Source: Thioclava sp. SK-1
GTDB taxonomy: Bacteria; Pseudomonadota; Alphaproteobacteria; Rhodobacterales; Rhodobacteraceae
Length of the DNA: 64,000 nucleotides
Reading direction: 5' to 3'
NCBI RefSeq assembly: GCF_001705665.1
Contig: NZ_MDHA01000026.1
Coordinates: forward strand, 95,629 to 159,628
The translations under genes and the position numbers were made by a program. Positions 18,098 to 27,817 of the stretch are shown here, in pieces. How positions within the stretch are numbered: the first letter of the stretch is position 1; each line of letters opens with the position of its first letter. The notes beneath the pieces were generated by a model. That model ran no database searches, had not been told where the DNA came from, and worked only from the letters and a program-made list of their open reading frames with translations.

Positions 18098-18207
18098 GGC
18101 GGGTTTCGCTTTTACTCTGCCACGCCACAGACAAGGCTGATGCCAGAACCTTGCACAAGACAAGGCCGTAAACATTCCAACAGATGCACCGACAGAGAGG
18201 ATGCCTG

Positions 18208-19791
18208 ATGACAGCTATTTGGAAGGGTTTGACCGTAGCTACGGCCCTTAGCCTAAGCACCGCCCTGCCCGCCCTTGCCGAGACGACGATCACCGCCGTG
18301 ATGCACTCGGGACTGCGGGTGATCGACCCTGTGATCACCACCGCGCATATCACCCGCGACAATGCCTTTATGGTGTTTGACACGCTGGTCGCGCTGAATT
18401 CTGATTTCGAAGTCACGCCGCAGATGGCCGATTTTGAACTGTCCGACGATGGGCTGACCTATACATTCACGCTGCGCGACGGGTTGAAATGGCATGACGG
18501 CGGCGATGTGACCCCGGCCGATTGCATCGCGTCGATAAAACGTTGGATGCAGCGCGACGGCGGCGGGCAGATGATTGCCGATAAAATGCAAAGCCTAGAG
18601 GCAACCGGACCAAACAGCTTTGCGCTGACCTTAACAGAGCCGTTCCCCTATACGTTGGAAGCAATGGCCAAAGTTTCGTCATTGGCCCTGTTTATGATGC
18701 CAGAGCGTTTGGCAAATACCCCAGCAGATCAGGCGATTACCGAGCTGGTGGGCTCTGGCCCATTTAAATTCATGGCGGATGAATTTCAGCCCGGTGTGAA
18801 GGTCGTGTATGAGAAATTTGACGATTATGTTCCTTCTGACGGGCCGCAAAGCTGGTTCTCGGGTGCCAAGGTGGTCAATGTGGATCGTGTGGAATGGGTC
18901 ACGATGCCGGATGCACAAACCACAATCAACGCGCTGATGAATGGCGAGATCGACTTTATGGAAGCCGTCCCGGTCGATCTGCTACCTATTTTGGATGGTA
19001 TGCCAGATATCGACAATGCGGTTTTATCACCGCTTGGTTCGGTGGCGGTTGGTCGGATGAATTTCAAATACCCGCCCTTTGATGACATCAAAGTCCGCCA
19101 AGCCGCGCTGGCCGCAATGAGCCAGATCGACACATTGACTGCCCTGATCGGCAACCCGGACTATTTCAAGGTCTGCGGGGCGATTTTCGGCTGCGACACG
19201 CCGCTGGAATTTGCCGATGGATCTGAGGATCTGACCGCAGGCGGCAATGTGGATAAAGCCAAGGCGCTGTTGGCCGAAAGCAGCTATGACGGCACGCCAA
19301 TCGTGTTGATGCAGCCCACCGATGTGGTGACACTGACTGCGCAACCGATCGTGGCGGCACAAAAGCTGCGCGAGGCCGGATTTGAGGTCGATATGCAGCC
19401 GATGGATTGGCAGACGCTGGTCACCCGCCGCGCGAGCCAGGCCGATCCTGCAGAAGGTGGGTGGAACATGTTTTTCACCAACTGGATCGTGCCCGAAGTG
19501 TCGAACCCACTGGCCAATATCATGTTGAACGGGCGGGGTGATAATGCCTGGTTCGGCTGGCCCGAAGATCCGGAGATCGAAGGCTTGCTGAGCGATTATG
19601 CCGCTGCAACTGATTTGGACGGACAAAAATCCGTAGCCGAACAGATTCAGGCCCATGTGATGGACAATGTGAATTACATCCACCTTGGTCAGTATTACTC
19701 CCCCTCGGCATGGCGTTCCGACACGTTGTCCGGTGTCAGCGAAGCCCCGTTCCCAATTTTCTGGGGCCTTGAGAAAAGCGTTTCAAACTGA
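18208..19791 (+). CDS. Peptide-type ABC transporter substrate-binding protein
   Basis: A 527-residue SBP family 5 (DppA/OppA-type) periplasmic protein. Signal peptide about 1-25 (TVATALSLSTALPALAE). Family features follow: a conserved FDTLVALNSDFEVTPQMADF (about 62-81), FTLRDGLKWHDGGDVTPADC (about 95-114), VGSGPFKF (about 181-188) and the long C-terminal lobe ending near YYSPSAWRSDTLSG. It captures the substrate of the downstream permeases. The ATG at 18208 follows GAGAGGATGCC; an earlier ATG at 18184 lacks a signal-peptide fit. First gene of the transporter operon. Confidence 0.92.
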   Translation: MTAIWKGLTVATALSLSTALPALAETTITAVMHSGLRVIDPVITTAHITRDNAFMVFDTLVALNSDFEVTPQMADFELSDDGLTYTFTLRDGLKWHDGGDVTPADCIASIKRWMQRDGGGQMIADKMQSLEATGPNSFALTLTEPFPYTLEAMAKVSSLALFMMPERLANTPADQAITELVGSGPFKFMADEFQPGVKVVYEKFDDYVPSDGPQSWFSGAKVVNVDRVEWVTMPDAQTTINALMNGEIDFMEAVPVDLLPILDGMPDIDNAVLSPLGSVAVGRMNFKYPPFDDIKVRQAALAAMSQIDTLTALIGNPDYFKVCGAIFGCDTPLEFADGSEDLTAGGNVDKAKALLAESSYDGTPIVLMQPTDVVTLTAQPIVAAQKLREAGFEVDMQPMDWQTLVTRRASQADPAEGGWNMFFTNWIVPEVSNPLANIMLNGRGDNAWFGWPEDPEIEGLLSDYAAATDLDGQKSVAEQIQAHVMDNVNYIHLGQYYSPSAWRSDTLSGVSEAPFPIFWGLEKSVSN

Positions 19792-19808
19792 TCGTTTTGG
19801 CGATGACC

Positions 19809-19834
19809 GTGAGGGGCGCTGTGGCGGCCCTCAC
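19809..19834 (+). other. Hairpin between binding-protein and permease genes
   Basis: GTGAGGG (19809-19815) and CCCTCAC (19828-19834) form a GC-rich stem 18 bp after the binding-protein stop, without a T-run. Hairpins here are common in ABC operons and protect the upstream message, giving more binding protein than permease. Likely a partial terminator or mRNA stabiliser, by analogy. Confidence 0.5.
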
Positions 19835-19884
19835 TTCCTGACCGGATCTGCCCTTCGCAGACCGTCCGACCGGAAGGACCCCCA

Positions 19885-20823
19885 ATGCTTTATCTGTTAC
19901 GCCGCGCGCTTGCCGCCATTCCGGTGATGCTGGTCGTGGCCGTCTTTGTGTTTTTGCTGCTGCGGCTTACCCCAGGCGATCCGGCTGCCATTCTGGCAGG
20001 CGATATGGCCACGCCAGAGCAGCTGGAGCGGATCCGAACCTCGCTGGGATTAAATGAGCCGCTGACCGTGCAATTCTTCGGCTGGATGGGTGATTTACTG
20101 CGCGGTGATTTTGGCACGTCGCTGATTTCGGGAAAGCCGGTATTGGATCTCGTCGCCGACCGGATGTGGCCCACAATCTGGATTGCTTTGATCACCATCA
20201 CGCTTTCGGTCATCATTGCCGTACCAATGGGCGTAGTGGCCGCGTGGAAACATAAAACCTGGATTGATCATATCGTCATGACATTTTCGGTGTTGGGGTT
20301 TTCCATCCCGGTATTTGTCATTGGCTATCTCCTGATCAAACTCTTCGCCCTGGATTTGAAATGGTTGCCGGTGCAGGGCTATGTGGCGCCGTCCAAAGAT
20401 ATTGCGGGCTTTGCCGCGCGTTCCGTTCTGCCGGCGCTGACACTGGCGTCGATTTATATAGCGCTGATTGCACGGATGACCCGCGCCAGCTTGCTTGATG
20501 TGCTGGGCGAAGATTACGTTCGCACCGCCCGCGCCAAAGGGTTGACGGAAAAGCGCGTTCTGTTTCGCCATGCGCTGCGCAATGCCGCAGTGCCAGTGAT
20601 GACCGTGATCGGGACCGGATTTGCCCTGTTGATTTCGGGCGTTGTGGTCACTGAATCTGTGTTCAACATCCCTGGTCTGGGACGGCTGACAGTCGACAGT
20701 ATCTTTGCGCGTGACTACCCCGTCATTCAGGCGCTGATCCTATTGACCTCTGGCATCTACGTTTTGGTCAACCTGTTGATTGACCTATCTTATTCCCTTC
20801 TTGATCCAAGGATCCGCTACTGA
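19885..20823 (+). CDS. Peptide-type ABC transporter permease (DppB type)
   Basis: A 312-residue permease of the DppB/OppB family. It opens with the usual first helix and LLRLTPGDPAAILAGDMATP (about 28-47), and carries the coupling motif EDYVRTARAKGLTEKRVLFRHALRNA (split over about 211-236), where the ATPase docks. Six membrane spans are visible, ending with VNLLIDLSYSLLDPRIRY, the family C-terminus. GGAAGGA precedes the ATG. It overlaps the next permease by one base (TGATG). Confidence 0.93.
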   Translation: MLYLLRRALAAIPVMLVVAVFVFLLLRLTPGDPAAILAGDMATPEQLERIRTSLGLNEPLTVQFFGWMGDLLRGDFGTSLISGKPVLDLVADRMWPTIWIALITITLSVIIAVPMGVVAAWKHKTWIDHIVMTFSVLGFSIPVFVIGYLLIKLFALDLKWLPVQGYVAPSKDIAGFAARSVLPALTLASIYIALIARMTRASLLDVLGEDYVRTARAKGLTEKRVLFRHALRNAAVPVMTVIGTGFALLISGVVVTESVFNIPGLGRLTVDSIFARDYPVIQALILLTSGIYVLVNLLIDLSYSLLDPRIRY

Positions 20824-21692
20824 TGGCCGAGAAAACTTTGCGGGCTGCCTTTCCGATCTTTACCCGCAAGATCACCGCCCATGTGGGAATTGCACCGATC
20901 TTGGCCGCTGTTGTATTGGCATTGATCGTCCTGGGCGCGCTTTTGGCGCCGTGGGTCGCGCCACATGACCCGATCGCGCAAAACCCGATCATGCGGCTGA
21001 AACCACCGGGACCGGACTTCTTGTTGGGCACGGATGCCTATGGCCGCGATCTGCTGTCGCGGGTGATTTATGGCGCGCGTGTGTCGTTGCTAATCGGGTT
21101 GGGTGTGACCGTGATGGCCGTGGTTCTGGGGCTTGCAATCGGTCTGGTATCAGGCTTTTTCCGGGTCGCGGATGCGATCATCATGCGGATCATGGACGGG
21201 TTGATGGCCATGCCGTCGGTCCTGCTGGCAATTGCGATCGTGTCGCTGATGGGCGCATCGATCTGGACCGTGATGGCGGCGATCACCATTCCCGAAATTC
21301 CCCGCGTTGTGCGACTGGTCCGCTCTATTGTGTTGGGGGCGCGCGAGGAACCCTATGTTGAAGCAGCGATTTCGCTGGGAACTTCGATGCCGCGGATTTT
21401 GTGGCGCCACCTGATGCCCAACACATTTGCACCGCTGACGGTTCAGGCCACCTATGTCTGCGCATCGGCGATCCTGACGGAGGCGATCTTGTCCTTTCTG
21501 GGCGCGGGCGTCAGTACCGAAACCCCCACCTGGGGCAATATCATGGCCGAGGCGCGGATCTATTTTCAGCTGAAACCGTCCCTGATCTTATGGCCCGGTG
21601 TCGCGCTGTCACTGTGCATCTTGTCGATCAACCTTTTGGGTGATGCCGCCCGCGATATCTTGGATCCACGCATGGGCAAACGGGAGAATTGA
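20823..21692 (+). CDS. Peptide-type ABC transporter permease (DppC type)
   Basis: A 289-residue DppC/OppC-family permease. The N-terminal cytoplasmic segment and first helix are followed by GTDAYGRDLLSRVIYGARVS (about 68-87), a DppC hallmark, and the coupling motif EEPYVEAAISLGTSMPRILWRHLMPN (about 176-201, shown in part). It ends with LLGDAARDILDPRMGK. With the DppB-type subunit it forms the membrane channel; the start codon overlaps that gene's stop, indicating translational coupling. Confidence 0.93.
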   Translation: MAEKTLRAAFPIFTRKITAHVGIAPILAAVVLALIVLGALLAPWVAPHDPIAQNPIMRLKPPGPDFLLGTDAYGRDLLSRVIYGARVSLLIGLGVTVMAVVLGLAIGLVSGFFRVADAIIMRIMDGLMAMPSVLLAIAIVSLMGASIWTVMAAITIPEIPRVVRLVRSIVLGAREEPYVEAAISLGTSMPRILWRHLMPNTFAPLTVQATYVCASAILTEAILSFLGAGVSTETPTWGNIMAEARIYFQLKPSLILWPGVALSLCILSINLLGDAARDILDPRMGKREN

Positions 21693-21693
21693 G

Positions 21694-23316
21694 ATGAGCA
21701 TTCTGGACATCCAAGACCTGCATGTCAGCGTCGATCAGAAAGACGGCGCGACGGTCGTTCGCGGGATCTCGTTGCACATCAACGCCGGTGAGACAGTCTG
21801 TCTGGTTGGTGAAAGCGGGTCTGGCAAGTCAGTTTCGTCTTTGTCAACGATGGGCCTGTTGCCCAAAGGCACGCTGAAAGTGACATCAGGAAAAATCCTA
21901 CTGGAGGGCGAAAACCTTCTGGATCTGTCGCCTGCACAGCTGCGCGACCGCCGCGCCAGCCGTATGTCGATGATCTTCCAAGAGCCGATGACCGCGCTGA
22001 ACCCTGTGATGAAAGTGGGCGATCAGATTTCCGAGGTTTTGCAAGCCCATACCAAACTGTCCAACGCCGAGGCGCATACACGTGTGATGGAGATACTGAA
22101 TCATGTCGGCCTGCCCGATATTGAACGGATTGCAAAATCCTATCCGCATCAACTGTCGGGCGGACAGCGCCAGCGTATCATGATCGCTATGGCGCTGATT
22201 TTGGAACCCAAGCTGCTGATTGCTGATGAACCTACGACCGCGTTGGATGTCACTACGCAAAAGCAAATTTTAAAACTTATCAAGGACTTGCAGGTCAAAC
22301 ATGGCACTGCGGTTTTGTTCATCACCCATGATATGGGCGTGGTCGCAGAAATTGCGGACCGGGTCTATGTGATGAACCGTGGCGATTTGGTCGAACATGG
22401 GCCGGTCATGGATATTCTGGCGCGCCCATCGAAAGACTATACGCGCAAGCTATTGGCCTCGGTCCCGTCCTTGGTACCGCGCAAGGCCCGGCCGGTCGTG
22501 GAACGCGCCACCGCGCTGGAGGTGACAGAGCTGAACAAAATCTACGGCAGCGGCGGGGTCTTTGCAAAATCCAAAACCACCCATGCCGCCCGCGAGGTCA
22601 ATCTGAAGCTGAAAGCCGGGCGCACGTTGGGCATTGTGGGCGAAAGCGGTTCGGGAAAATCCACCGTCGCGCGCTGTGTAATGCGCCTGATCGATCCATC
22701 TTCGGGCGGAATCCGCGTCGGCGGAGAGCAGATTTCCGGGCTGAACCGCACCGGGCTGCATCCGCTGCGCAAAAAGACGCAAATGGTGTTTCAAGACCCC
22801 TACCGCTCGTTGAACCCGCGTATCAGTGTCGAAGACAGCATTATCGAAGGTCCAGTGAACTACGGCATGCCCCGTGCGGCGGCACGCGCCCGTGCTGCAG
22901 AGTTGCTGGAATTGGTGGGGCTGCCGGCCTCTTCTGCAGCGCGCTACCCGCATATGTTTTCGGGCGGACAACGTCAGCGGATCGCGATTGCCCGGGCCTT
23001 GGCGATGGAGCCTGACCTGCTGGTCGCAGACGAGGCGGTTTCGGCGCTTGATGTCTCGGTGCAAGCCCAGGTTCTGGACCTTTTGGCAGAGGTGCAAGAG
23101 CGCACGCAAATCGCGATATTGTTCATCACCCATGATCTGCGCGTGGCCGCGCAAATCTGCGATGAGGTCGCGGTGATGCAACGCGGGCAGGTTGTGGAAT
23201 ACGGGCTGACCGGCGCAGTTTTGGGTGCACCGCAACATGAATACACCCGGTCGTTGTTACAGGCCGCCCCTGGCCGGGATTGGGACTTTCCCAATTTCCG
23301 TCCTGTCGCAGCATAG
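21694..23316 (+). CDS. Peptide-type ABC transporter ATPase, DppD-DppF fusion
   Basis: A 540-residue protein with two ATPase domains in one chain, replacing the separate DppD and DppF. First half: Walker A GESGSGKSVSS (about 39-49), signature LSGGQRQRIM, Walker B LLIADEPTTALD. Second half: Walker A GESGSGKSTVA (about 319-329), signature FSGGQRQRIAIARAL, Walker B LLVADEAVSALD. Both halves carry the oligopeptide-type C-terminal region. The start ATG at 21694 is one base after the DppC stop; the longer upstream frame overlaps DppC and is rejected. Confidence 0.93.
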   Translation: MSILDIQDLHVSVDQKDGATVVRGISLHINAGETVCLVGESGSGKSVSSLSTMGLLPKGTLKVTSGKILLEGENLLDLSPAQLRDRRASRMSMIFQEPMTALNPVMKVGDQISEVLQAHTKLSNAEAHTRVMEILNHVGLPDIERIAKSYPHQLSGGQRQRIMIAMALILEPKLLIADEPTTALDVTTQKQILKLIKDLQVKHGTAVLFITHDMGVVAEIADRVYVMNRGDLVEHGPVMDILARPSKDYTRKLLASVPSLVPRKARPVVERATALEVTELNKIYGSGGVFAKSKTTHAAREVNLKLKAGRTLGIVGESGSGKSTVARCVMRLIDPSSGGIRVGGEQISGLNRTGLHPLRKKTQMVFQDPYRSLNPRISVEDSIIEGPVNYGMPRAAARARAAELLELVGLPASSAARYPHMFSGGQRQRIAIARALAMEPDLLVADEAVSALDVSVQAQVLDLLAEVQERTQIAILFITHDLRVAAQICDEVAVMQRGQVVEYGLTGAVLGAPQHEYTRSLLQAAPGRDWDFPNFRPVAA

Positions 23317-23327
23317 GGTCACATATC

Positions 23328-24836
23328 ATGGCACCAAAAATTGCAATTGCCGCATTCTTGCATGAAACCAACACCTTCGCGCCCAGTAAGGCGACATATG
23401 ATGATTTTGCCCATGGCGGTGGCGCGGGCAGAATGTTACGCGGACAAGAGATCATCGACCATATGAGCGATGTAAATGCAGCCATTTCAGGTGCAATCCG
23501 ATATGGCCGTGATGCGGGTTGGGACCTATGTCCGGCACTGGCCTGCGCGACATCGCCATCGGCCCATGTCACGATGGATGCGTTTGAACGGATCACCCAC
23601 GAAACAATTGACCGTATCGTGGCCTTTGGCCCGTTGGACGGGGTGTTCTTGGATTTGCATGGCGCAATGGTCACCGAGCACCTGGACGATGGGGAGGGAG
23701 AATTTCTACGCCGTTTACGCGCCGCGATTGGCACGGAAATTCCTATCGTCACCTGTCTGGATCTGCACGCAAATGTCACGCAGCTGATGTTCAGTCATGC
23801 CGATGTGTTGGAAAGCTACCGCACCTATCCCCATGTCGACATGGCACAAACCGGGCTGCGCGGGGCGCGTGCCTTGGATGCGATGCTGACTGGCGCGCGG
23901 CCACAAAAGGCGATGCGCATAGCCCCCTATTTGTCGGCCATCGCGTGGCAATGCACGGCCGATGCCCCTGCAAAGGGGCTGTATGAACGCTTGAGCGAAC
24001 TGGCAGGAAAAGATCGTCAAATGTCGTTCAACATGGGATTTCCGGCCGCTGATTTCCCCGAGTGTCAGATGAGCGTTCTGGCCTATGGTCCGGACGCAGA
24101 CGACGCAGCCGATCAGATGATCGCCGCCGTCATCGCCGCCGAACCTGCGTTCAAGGGCCGCGTGTATACGCCCGAAGACAGCGTGGCGCAGGCAATGCGC
24201 ATCGCGGCCACCGCGCCGGGGAAACCCGTGGTGATATGCGACACACAAGACAACCCCGGCGCCGGCGCCGATAGTAACACCACCGGAATGATCCGCGCGA
24301 TGGTCACCGCCAATGCAAGCGGAGCCATCGGCAATCTTTATGATTGTGATGCAGCACTGGCGGCCCATCAGGCCGGTGTGGGCGCACAGATTACCGTGGC
24401 GCTGGGCGGGCAATCGCGGGTGGACGGCGATGCCCCCTTCACCGCGACATTCACCGTGACCCATCTGTCTGATGGCACATTCCCTGCACAAGGGCCGTAT
24501 TATCGCGGAAAAACCATGAATATGGGCTTGTCTGCCTGCTTGCAGATCGATCAATTGAAGATCGTCGTCGTCTCGGCCAAGGCGCAAATGGCCGACCGCT
24601 CTATGTTCGCACAGGTTGGGATTGACCCGCAACAAGAGCCGATCCTGATCGTCAAATCTTCTAACCATTTCCGGGCCGATTTTGACCCGATATCCGCAGC
24701 CCTTCTGACCTGCGCGGCCCCCGGGCCGATGGCTGTGGACCCTGCTCTATTGCCCTGGACCCGCCTGCGCAATGGAATGCGCATGGGCGCCTTGGGTCCG
24801 GCCTTTCAAAACGATAGCACAAAGGAACCTGCCTGA
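23328..24836 (+). CDS. M81 family metallopeptidase (MlrC/microcystinase C type)
   Basis: A 502-residue member of peptidase family M81, named after MlrC, which hydrolyses linear microcystin fragments. The opening IAIAAFLHETNTFAPSKATY is the family signature, and likely zinc ligands lie in DGVFLDLHGAMVTE (about 104-117) and ITCLDLHANV-like ITRLDL context (VTCLDLHANVT, about 142-152). The C-terminal half has CDTQDNPGAGADSNTTG and VKSSNHFRADF. No signal peptide, so cytoplasmic. In this operon it probably cleaves an imported peptide or peptide-like conjugate. Ends overlapping the next gene by one base. Confidence 0.9.
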   Translation: MAPKIAIAAFLHETNTFAPSKATYDDFAHGGGAGRMLRGQEIIDHMSDVNAAISGAIRYGRDAGWDLCPALACATSPSAHVTMDAFERITHETIDRIVAFGPLDGVFLDLHGAMVTEHLDDGEGEFLRRLRAAIGTEIPIVTCLDLHANVTQLMFSHADVLESYRTYPHVDMAQTGLRGARALDAMLTGARPQKAMRIAPYLSAIAWQCTADAPAKGLYERLSELAGKDRQMSFNMGFPAADFPECQMSVLAYGPDADDAADQMIAAVIAAEPAFKGRVYTPEDSVAQAMRIAATAPGKPVVICDTQDNPGAGADSNTTGMIRAMVTANASGAIGNLYDCDAALAAHQAGVGAQITVALGGQSRVDGDAPFTATFTVTHLSDGTFPAQGPYYRGKTMNMGLSACLQIDQLKIVVVSAKAQMADRSMFAQVGIDPQQEPILIVKSSNHFRADFDPISAALLTCAAPGPMAVDPALLPWTRLRNGMRMGALGPAFQNDSTKEPA

Positions 24837-25993
24837 TGCCGGTGATCGACTATATTGCTGATTTCGCGGATGAGCTGACCGCCATTCGCCGCGACATCCA
24901 TGAACATCCCGAACTGGGGTTTGAAGAGGTCCGCACCTCTGCGATCGTGGCGCAAAAGCTGACAGAATGGGGGATCACCATCACCACTGGCCTTGGCAAA
25001 ACCGGCGTAGTCGGGGTGTTGGATGGCACGCGGCCAGGGCGCACGATCGGGTTGCGCGCCGATATGGACGCCTTGCCAATTCACGAAGAAACCAACCTGC
25101 CCTATGCATCAAAAACACCGGGCGTGATGCATGCCTGCGGCCATGATGGCCATACGACCATGCTGCTGGGGGCGGCAAAATACCTTGCCACACATCGAGA
25201 TTTCGCCGGCCGCGTGGTATTCATCTTTCAACCCGCCGAAGAGGGGCTGGGCGGTGCACGCGCCATGATCGCAGACGGTCTGTTTGAGAAATTCCCCTGT
25301 GATGAGCTATATGGCATGCACAACTCTCCTATGGATCCGATGGGGGTTGCGGGACTACGCAAAGGACCCGCGATGGCAGGGTCGGATTTCTTTGACATCA
25401 CCATCAAAGGGCGCGGCAGCCACGGCGCGCGCCCCGAAGACAGTATCGACCCTGTCGTGATCGCATCGGCCATGGTCACGCAGATGCAAAGCATCGTGGC
25501 GCGCAATGTCACCCCAACACAGCCCGCCGTTCTGTCGGTGACGAAAATCCATGGCGGCGACGCCTATAATGTGGTGCCTGAAACCGTTACGTTAGGCGGA
25601 ACAATCCGCTTTTTCGATGCCGATACCGGTGCGTTGATTTCACAGCGGATCCGCGATCTTTGCGCGGGGATGGCGCAAAGCTATGGCTGTGACATTCATG
25701 TGGATCTGCGCAATACATTCGATGTGCTGATGAATGATGATACGCTGGCCGATCACCTTCTGGCGGCTGCGCAATCGGTCATCGGAGACGGTGCCACCCT
25801 GCGCGATGAGCTGATTATGGGCTCTGAGGATTTCGCAGATATGCTGCGGGTCGTGCCCGGCGCCTATTTGCATATCGGCCATGACGGCGATGTGCCGGTG
25901 CACAATCCGGGCTTTGTTCTGGATGATAAATTGCTGCCACTAGGCGCATCGATTTTCGCCAATCTGGTCCAAGCCCGAGGAGAGGCCGCATGA
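24836..25993 (+). CDS. M20 family amidohydrolase (hippurate hydrolase / N-acyl-amino-acid hydrolase type)
   Basis: A 385-residue M20D-type metallohydrolase. The usual motifs are in order: IRRDIHEHPELGFEE (about 17-31), GLRADMDALPIHEETNLPYASK (in part about 67-86), VMHACGHDGHTTMLLGAA (about 92-110) with metal ligands Cys/His, FQPAEEGLGGARAMI, and MGSEDFADML near the C-terminus. These enzymes release free amino acids from N-acyl or N-aroyl derivatives. The ATG overlaps the M81 stop (TGATG) and its own stop overlaps the next M20 gene by four bases, so the three hydrolases are translated together. Confidence 0.92.
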   Translation: MPVIDYIADFADELTAIRRDIHEHPELGFEEVRTSAIVAQKLTEWGITITTGLGKTGVVGVLDGTRPGRTIGLRADMDALPIHEETNLPYASKTPGVMHACGHDGHTTMLLGAAKYLATHRDFAGRVVFIFQPAEEGLGGARAMIADGLFEKFPCDELYGMHNSPMDPMGVAGLRKGPAMAGSDFFDITIKGRGSHGARPEDSIDPVVIASAMVTQMQSIVARNVTPTQPAVLSVTKIHGGDAYNVVPETVTLGGTIRFFDADTGALISQRIRDLCAGMAQSYGCDIHVDLRNTFDVLMNDDTLADHLLAAAQSVIGDGATLRDELIMGSEDFADMLRVVPGAYLHIGHDGDVPVHNPGFVLDDKLLPLGASIFANLVQARGEAA

Positions 25994-27141
25994 AGGATAT
26001 GACCGCAACCAATTGGCAAGAGCTGGCCTTTGACACCGACGACATCATCACCGGGCTAAAGCCCTGGATCGAATGCGAAAGCCCTACATATGACGCACAG
26101 GCCGTGGGTAAGATGATGGACCTAGTGGCCGTGAAATGCGCCGAACTGGGCGCAACGATTGAGGTCATTCCCGGCTCTCAGGGGCTTGGCCCATCGGTGC
26201 GCGCCCGCTTTGCCCATCCCAAAATGGATCAGCCTGGCATCTTGATTTCGGGCCATTTTGACACGGTGCATCCGATCGGGACCTTGACTAAAAACCCATT
26301 CCGACGCGAGGGCGGCAAGGTTTATGGTCCTGGCATTCAGGATATGAAAGGCGGCAATTACATCACCTTAGAGGCGATCCGCGCGATTATTTCGGCTGGG
26401 ATTGAAACCCCTTTACCCATCGTGGCGCTGTTCACCCCAGATGAAGAAATCGGAACCCCCGCCACACGCACCATGATCGAGGCAGAGGCAAAGCGGGCCA
26501 AATATGTGCTGTGTCCAGAACCCGCCCATGCCGATCTGGGCGTCTGCACCGGGCGGTATGCCATCGCGCGTTTCAACCTGACGGCCACCGGCAAACCCAG
26601 CCACGCAGGCGCCAATGTCAAAGGCGGCATTTCCGCCGTACGCGAGCTGGCCCGCCGGATCATCGAAATTGAAGAAATGACCTCTGAGGAATGCACGTTT
26701 AGCTGTAACGCCATCGCATCGGGGCAATGGGTGAATTGCGTACCCTCATTTGCTTCGGCTCAATGTCTGTCGATGGCGATGAAACAAGAAGATCTGGACG
26801 CAGGCGTGGAAAAGATGCTGGCGCTGAATGGCACACGAAATGGTGTGACCTTCACCGTGACGCGCGGCGTGACCCGGCCTGTTTGGGAGCCTGGTCAGCC
26901 AGGCACGATGGCCCTGTATGAAAAGGCCCGCGCAATTTCGCAATCTATCGGGCTGGACATGCCTCATGCCAGCGCGGGTGGCGGATCAGATGCCAATTTC
27001 ACCGGAGCAATGGGCATTCCCAGCCTATGCTCATTGGGCGTGTTGGGTGATGGGCTGCATACATTGGACGAACATATCATCGAAGATATGATCGTGCCGC
27101 GCACCCGCATCATTGCCGGTTTGCTGTGCACATTGGAATGA
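25990..27141 (+). CDS. M20 family metallopeptidase (ArgE/DapE/carboxypeptidase G2-like)
   Basis: A 383-residue M20A-type metalloenzyme. Metal-binding motifs: ILISGHFDTVHPIG (about 78-91), GPGIQDMKGGNY (about 111-122), ALFTPDEEIGTPATR (about 143-157) and a C-terminal AGGGSDANFTGAMGIPS and LGDGLHTLDEHI. The pattern is nearest glutamate carboxypeptidases and acetylornithine/succinyl-DAP deacylases; allantoate amidohydrolase motifs are not evident. It is the last gene of the transporter-hydrolase operon. Expected role: removing a terminal amino acid from an imported conjugate or peptide (inference). Confidence 0.9.
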   Translation: MKDMTATNWQELAFDTDDIITGLKPWIECESPTYDAQAVGKMMDLVAVKCAELGATIEVIPGSQGLGPSVRARFAHPKMDQPGILISGHFDTVHPIGTLTKNPFRREGGKVYGPGIQDMKGGNYITLEAIRAIISAGIETPLPIVALFTPDEEIGTPATRTMIEAEAKRAKYVLCPEPAHADLGVCTGRYAIARFNLTATGKPSHAGANVKGGISAVRELARRIIEIEEMTSEECTFSCNAIASGQWVNCVPSFASAQCLSMAMKQEDLDAGVEKMLALNGTRNGVTFTVTRGVTRPVWEPGQPGTMALYEKARAISQSIGLDMPHASAGGGSDANFTGAMGIPSLCSLGVLGDGLHTLDEHIIEDMIVPRTRIIAGLLCTLE

Positions 27142-27149
27142 TCCCAACG

Positions 27150-27180
27150 CCCCGCCCGGCGCGTCAAAAACTGGGCGGGG
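27150..27180 (+). terminator. Terminator-like hairpin at the convergent end of the hydrolase operon
   Basis: CCCCGCCC (27150-27157) and GGGCGGGG (27173-27180) form an 8-bp GC stem just after the M20 stop. The loop contains AAAAA, and no T-run follows on the plus strand. It overlaps the 3' end of the convergent XRE-cupin gene, whose stop is inside the loop. It could separate the two converging transcripts. Confidence 0.45.
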
Positions 27181-27712
27181 TGCAGGCGCTGATCACATGG
27201 CACGGTTCGGCGCCCGAATTGCGAAAGCGATGCGGCAGGTGGCTGTCAAACGCATAGGCATCCCCCGGCCCAAGCAATTTGCGCTGCCCGTCCACCGTGA
27301 CCTCTAAGCGCCCTTGCAGCACATAGCCGACCTCTTCGCCAAGATGGCTAAGCGGCACTTTCCCTGTATCCGCGCCGGGTTGATACTGCTCCACCAACAT
27401 TTGCACTGCGCCGCCCTCCCCGATCTGGCGATAAGACACCCGGCCCCGGCCGATTTCGCGTAATTCATCAGCGGCAAAGAACACTTTGCGCGGCAGATCC
27501 GGTTCAAAGGCAAAAAATTCTGCCAAGCCAATCGGCACGCCATCCAAAATCCGTTTTAACGCACCAATCGTCGGATTGGTCTGACCGCTTTCAATCAAGG
27601 AAATGGTGGAATTTGGCACGCCGACCCGGCGTGCCAATGCGCGTTGTGACAGGTTGCGCGCCATGCGCAAAGCCCGCAACCGCCCACCGATATCCACATC
27701 TTCATCCGCCAT
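27164..27712 (-). CDS. XRE-family regulator with C-terminal cupin domain
   Basis: A 182-residue regulator. The N-terminal helix-turn-helix (about 8-65) reads LRALRMARNLSQRALARRVG and STISLIESGQTNPTI; a cupin domain (about 100-178) follows with VPLSHLGEEVGYVLQGRLEV and DAYAFDSHLPHRFRN. This PuuR-like layout typically senses a small metabolite such as an amine or amino acid. It is divergent from the aminotransferase gene, with a TGTCGACA palindrome in the shared 147-bp gap; the same 12-mer precedes the ABC operon, so it may regulate both (inference). PGVPNSTISL lies in the recognition-helix region. Confidence 0.92.
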   Translation of the reverse strand: MADEDVDIGGRLRALRMARNLSQRALARRVGVPNSTISLIESGQTNPTIGALKRILDGVPIGLAEFFAFEPDLPRKVFFAADELREIGRGRVSYRQIGEGGAVQMLVEQYQPGADTGKVPLSHLGEEVGYVLQGRLEVTVDGQRKLLGPGDAYAFDSHLPHRFRNSGAEPCHVISACTPPSF

Positions 27713-27817
27713 CGCGCCCTGCCCTGTTCTACATGTTCATTCAGCGGCAACACTATGCGATCGAAGACCAAAATTCAAAGAGTTAGCAATAGTATAAAAA
27801 GGATTGTCGCCGCGGAA

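Noticed and set aside
25990..27141. The M20 enzyme as allantoate amidohydrolase, filling the purine gap
   Set aside because: It is in another operon with peptidases, and its motifs are closer to ArgE or carboxypeptidase G2 than to AllC.
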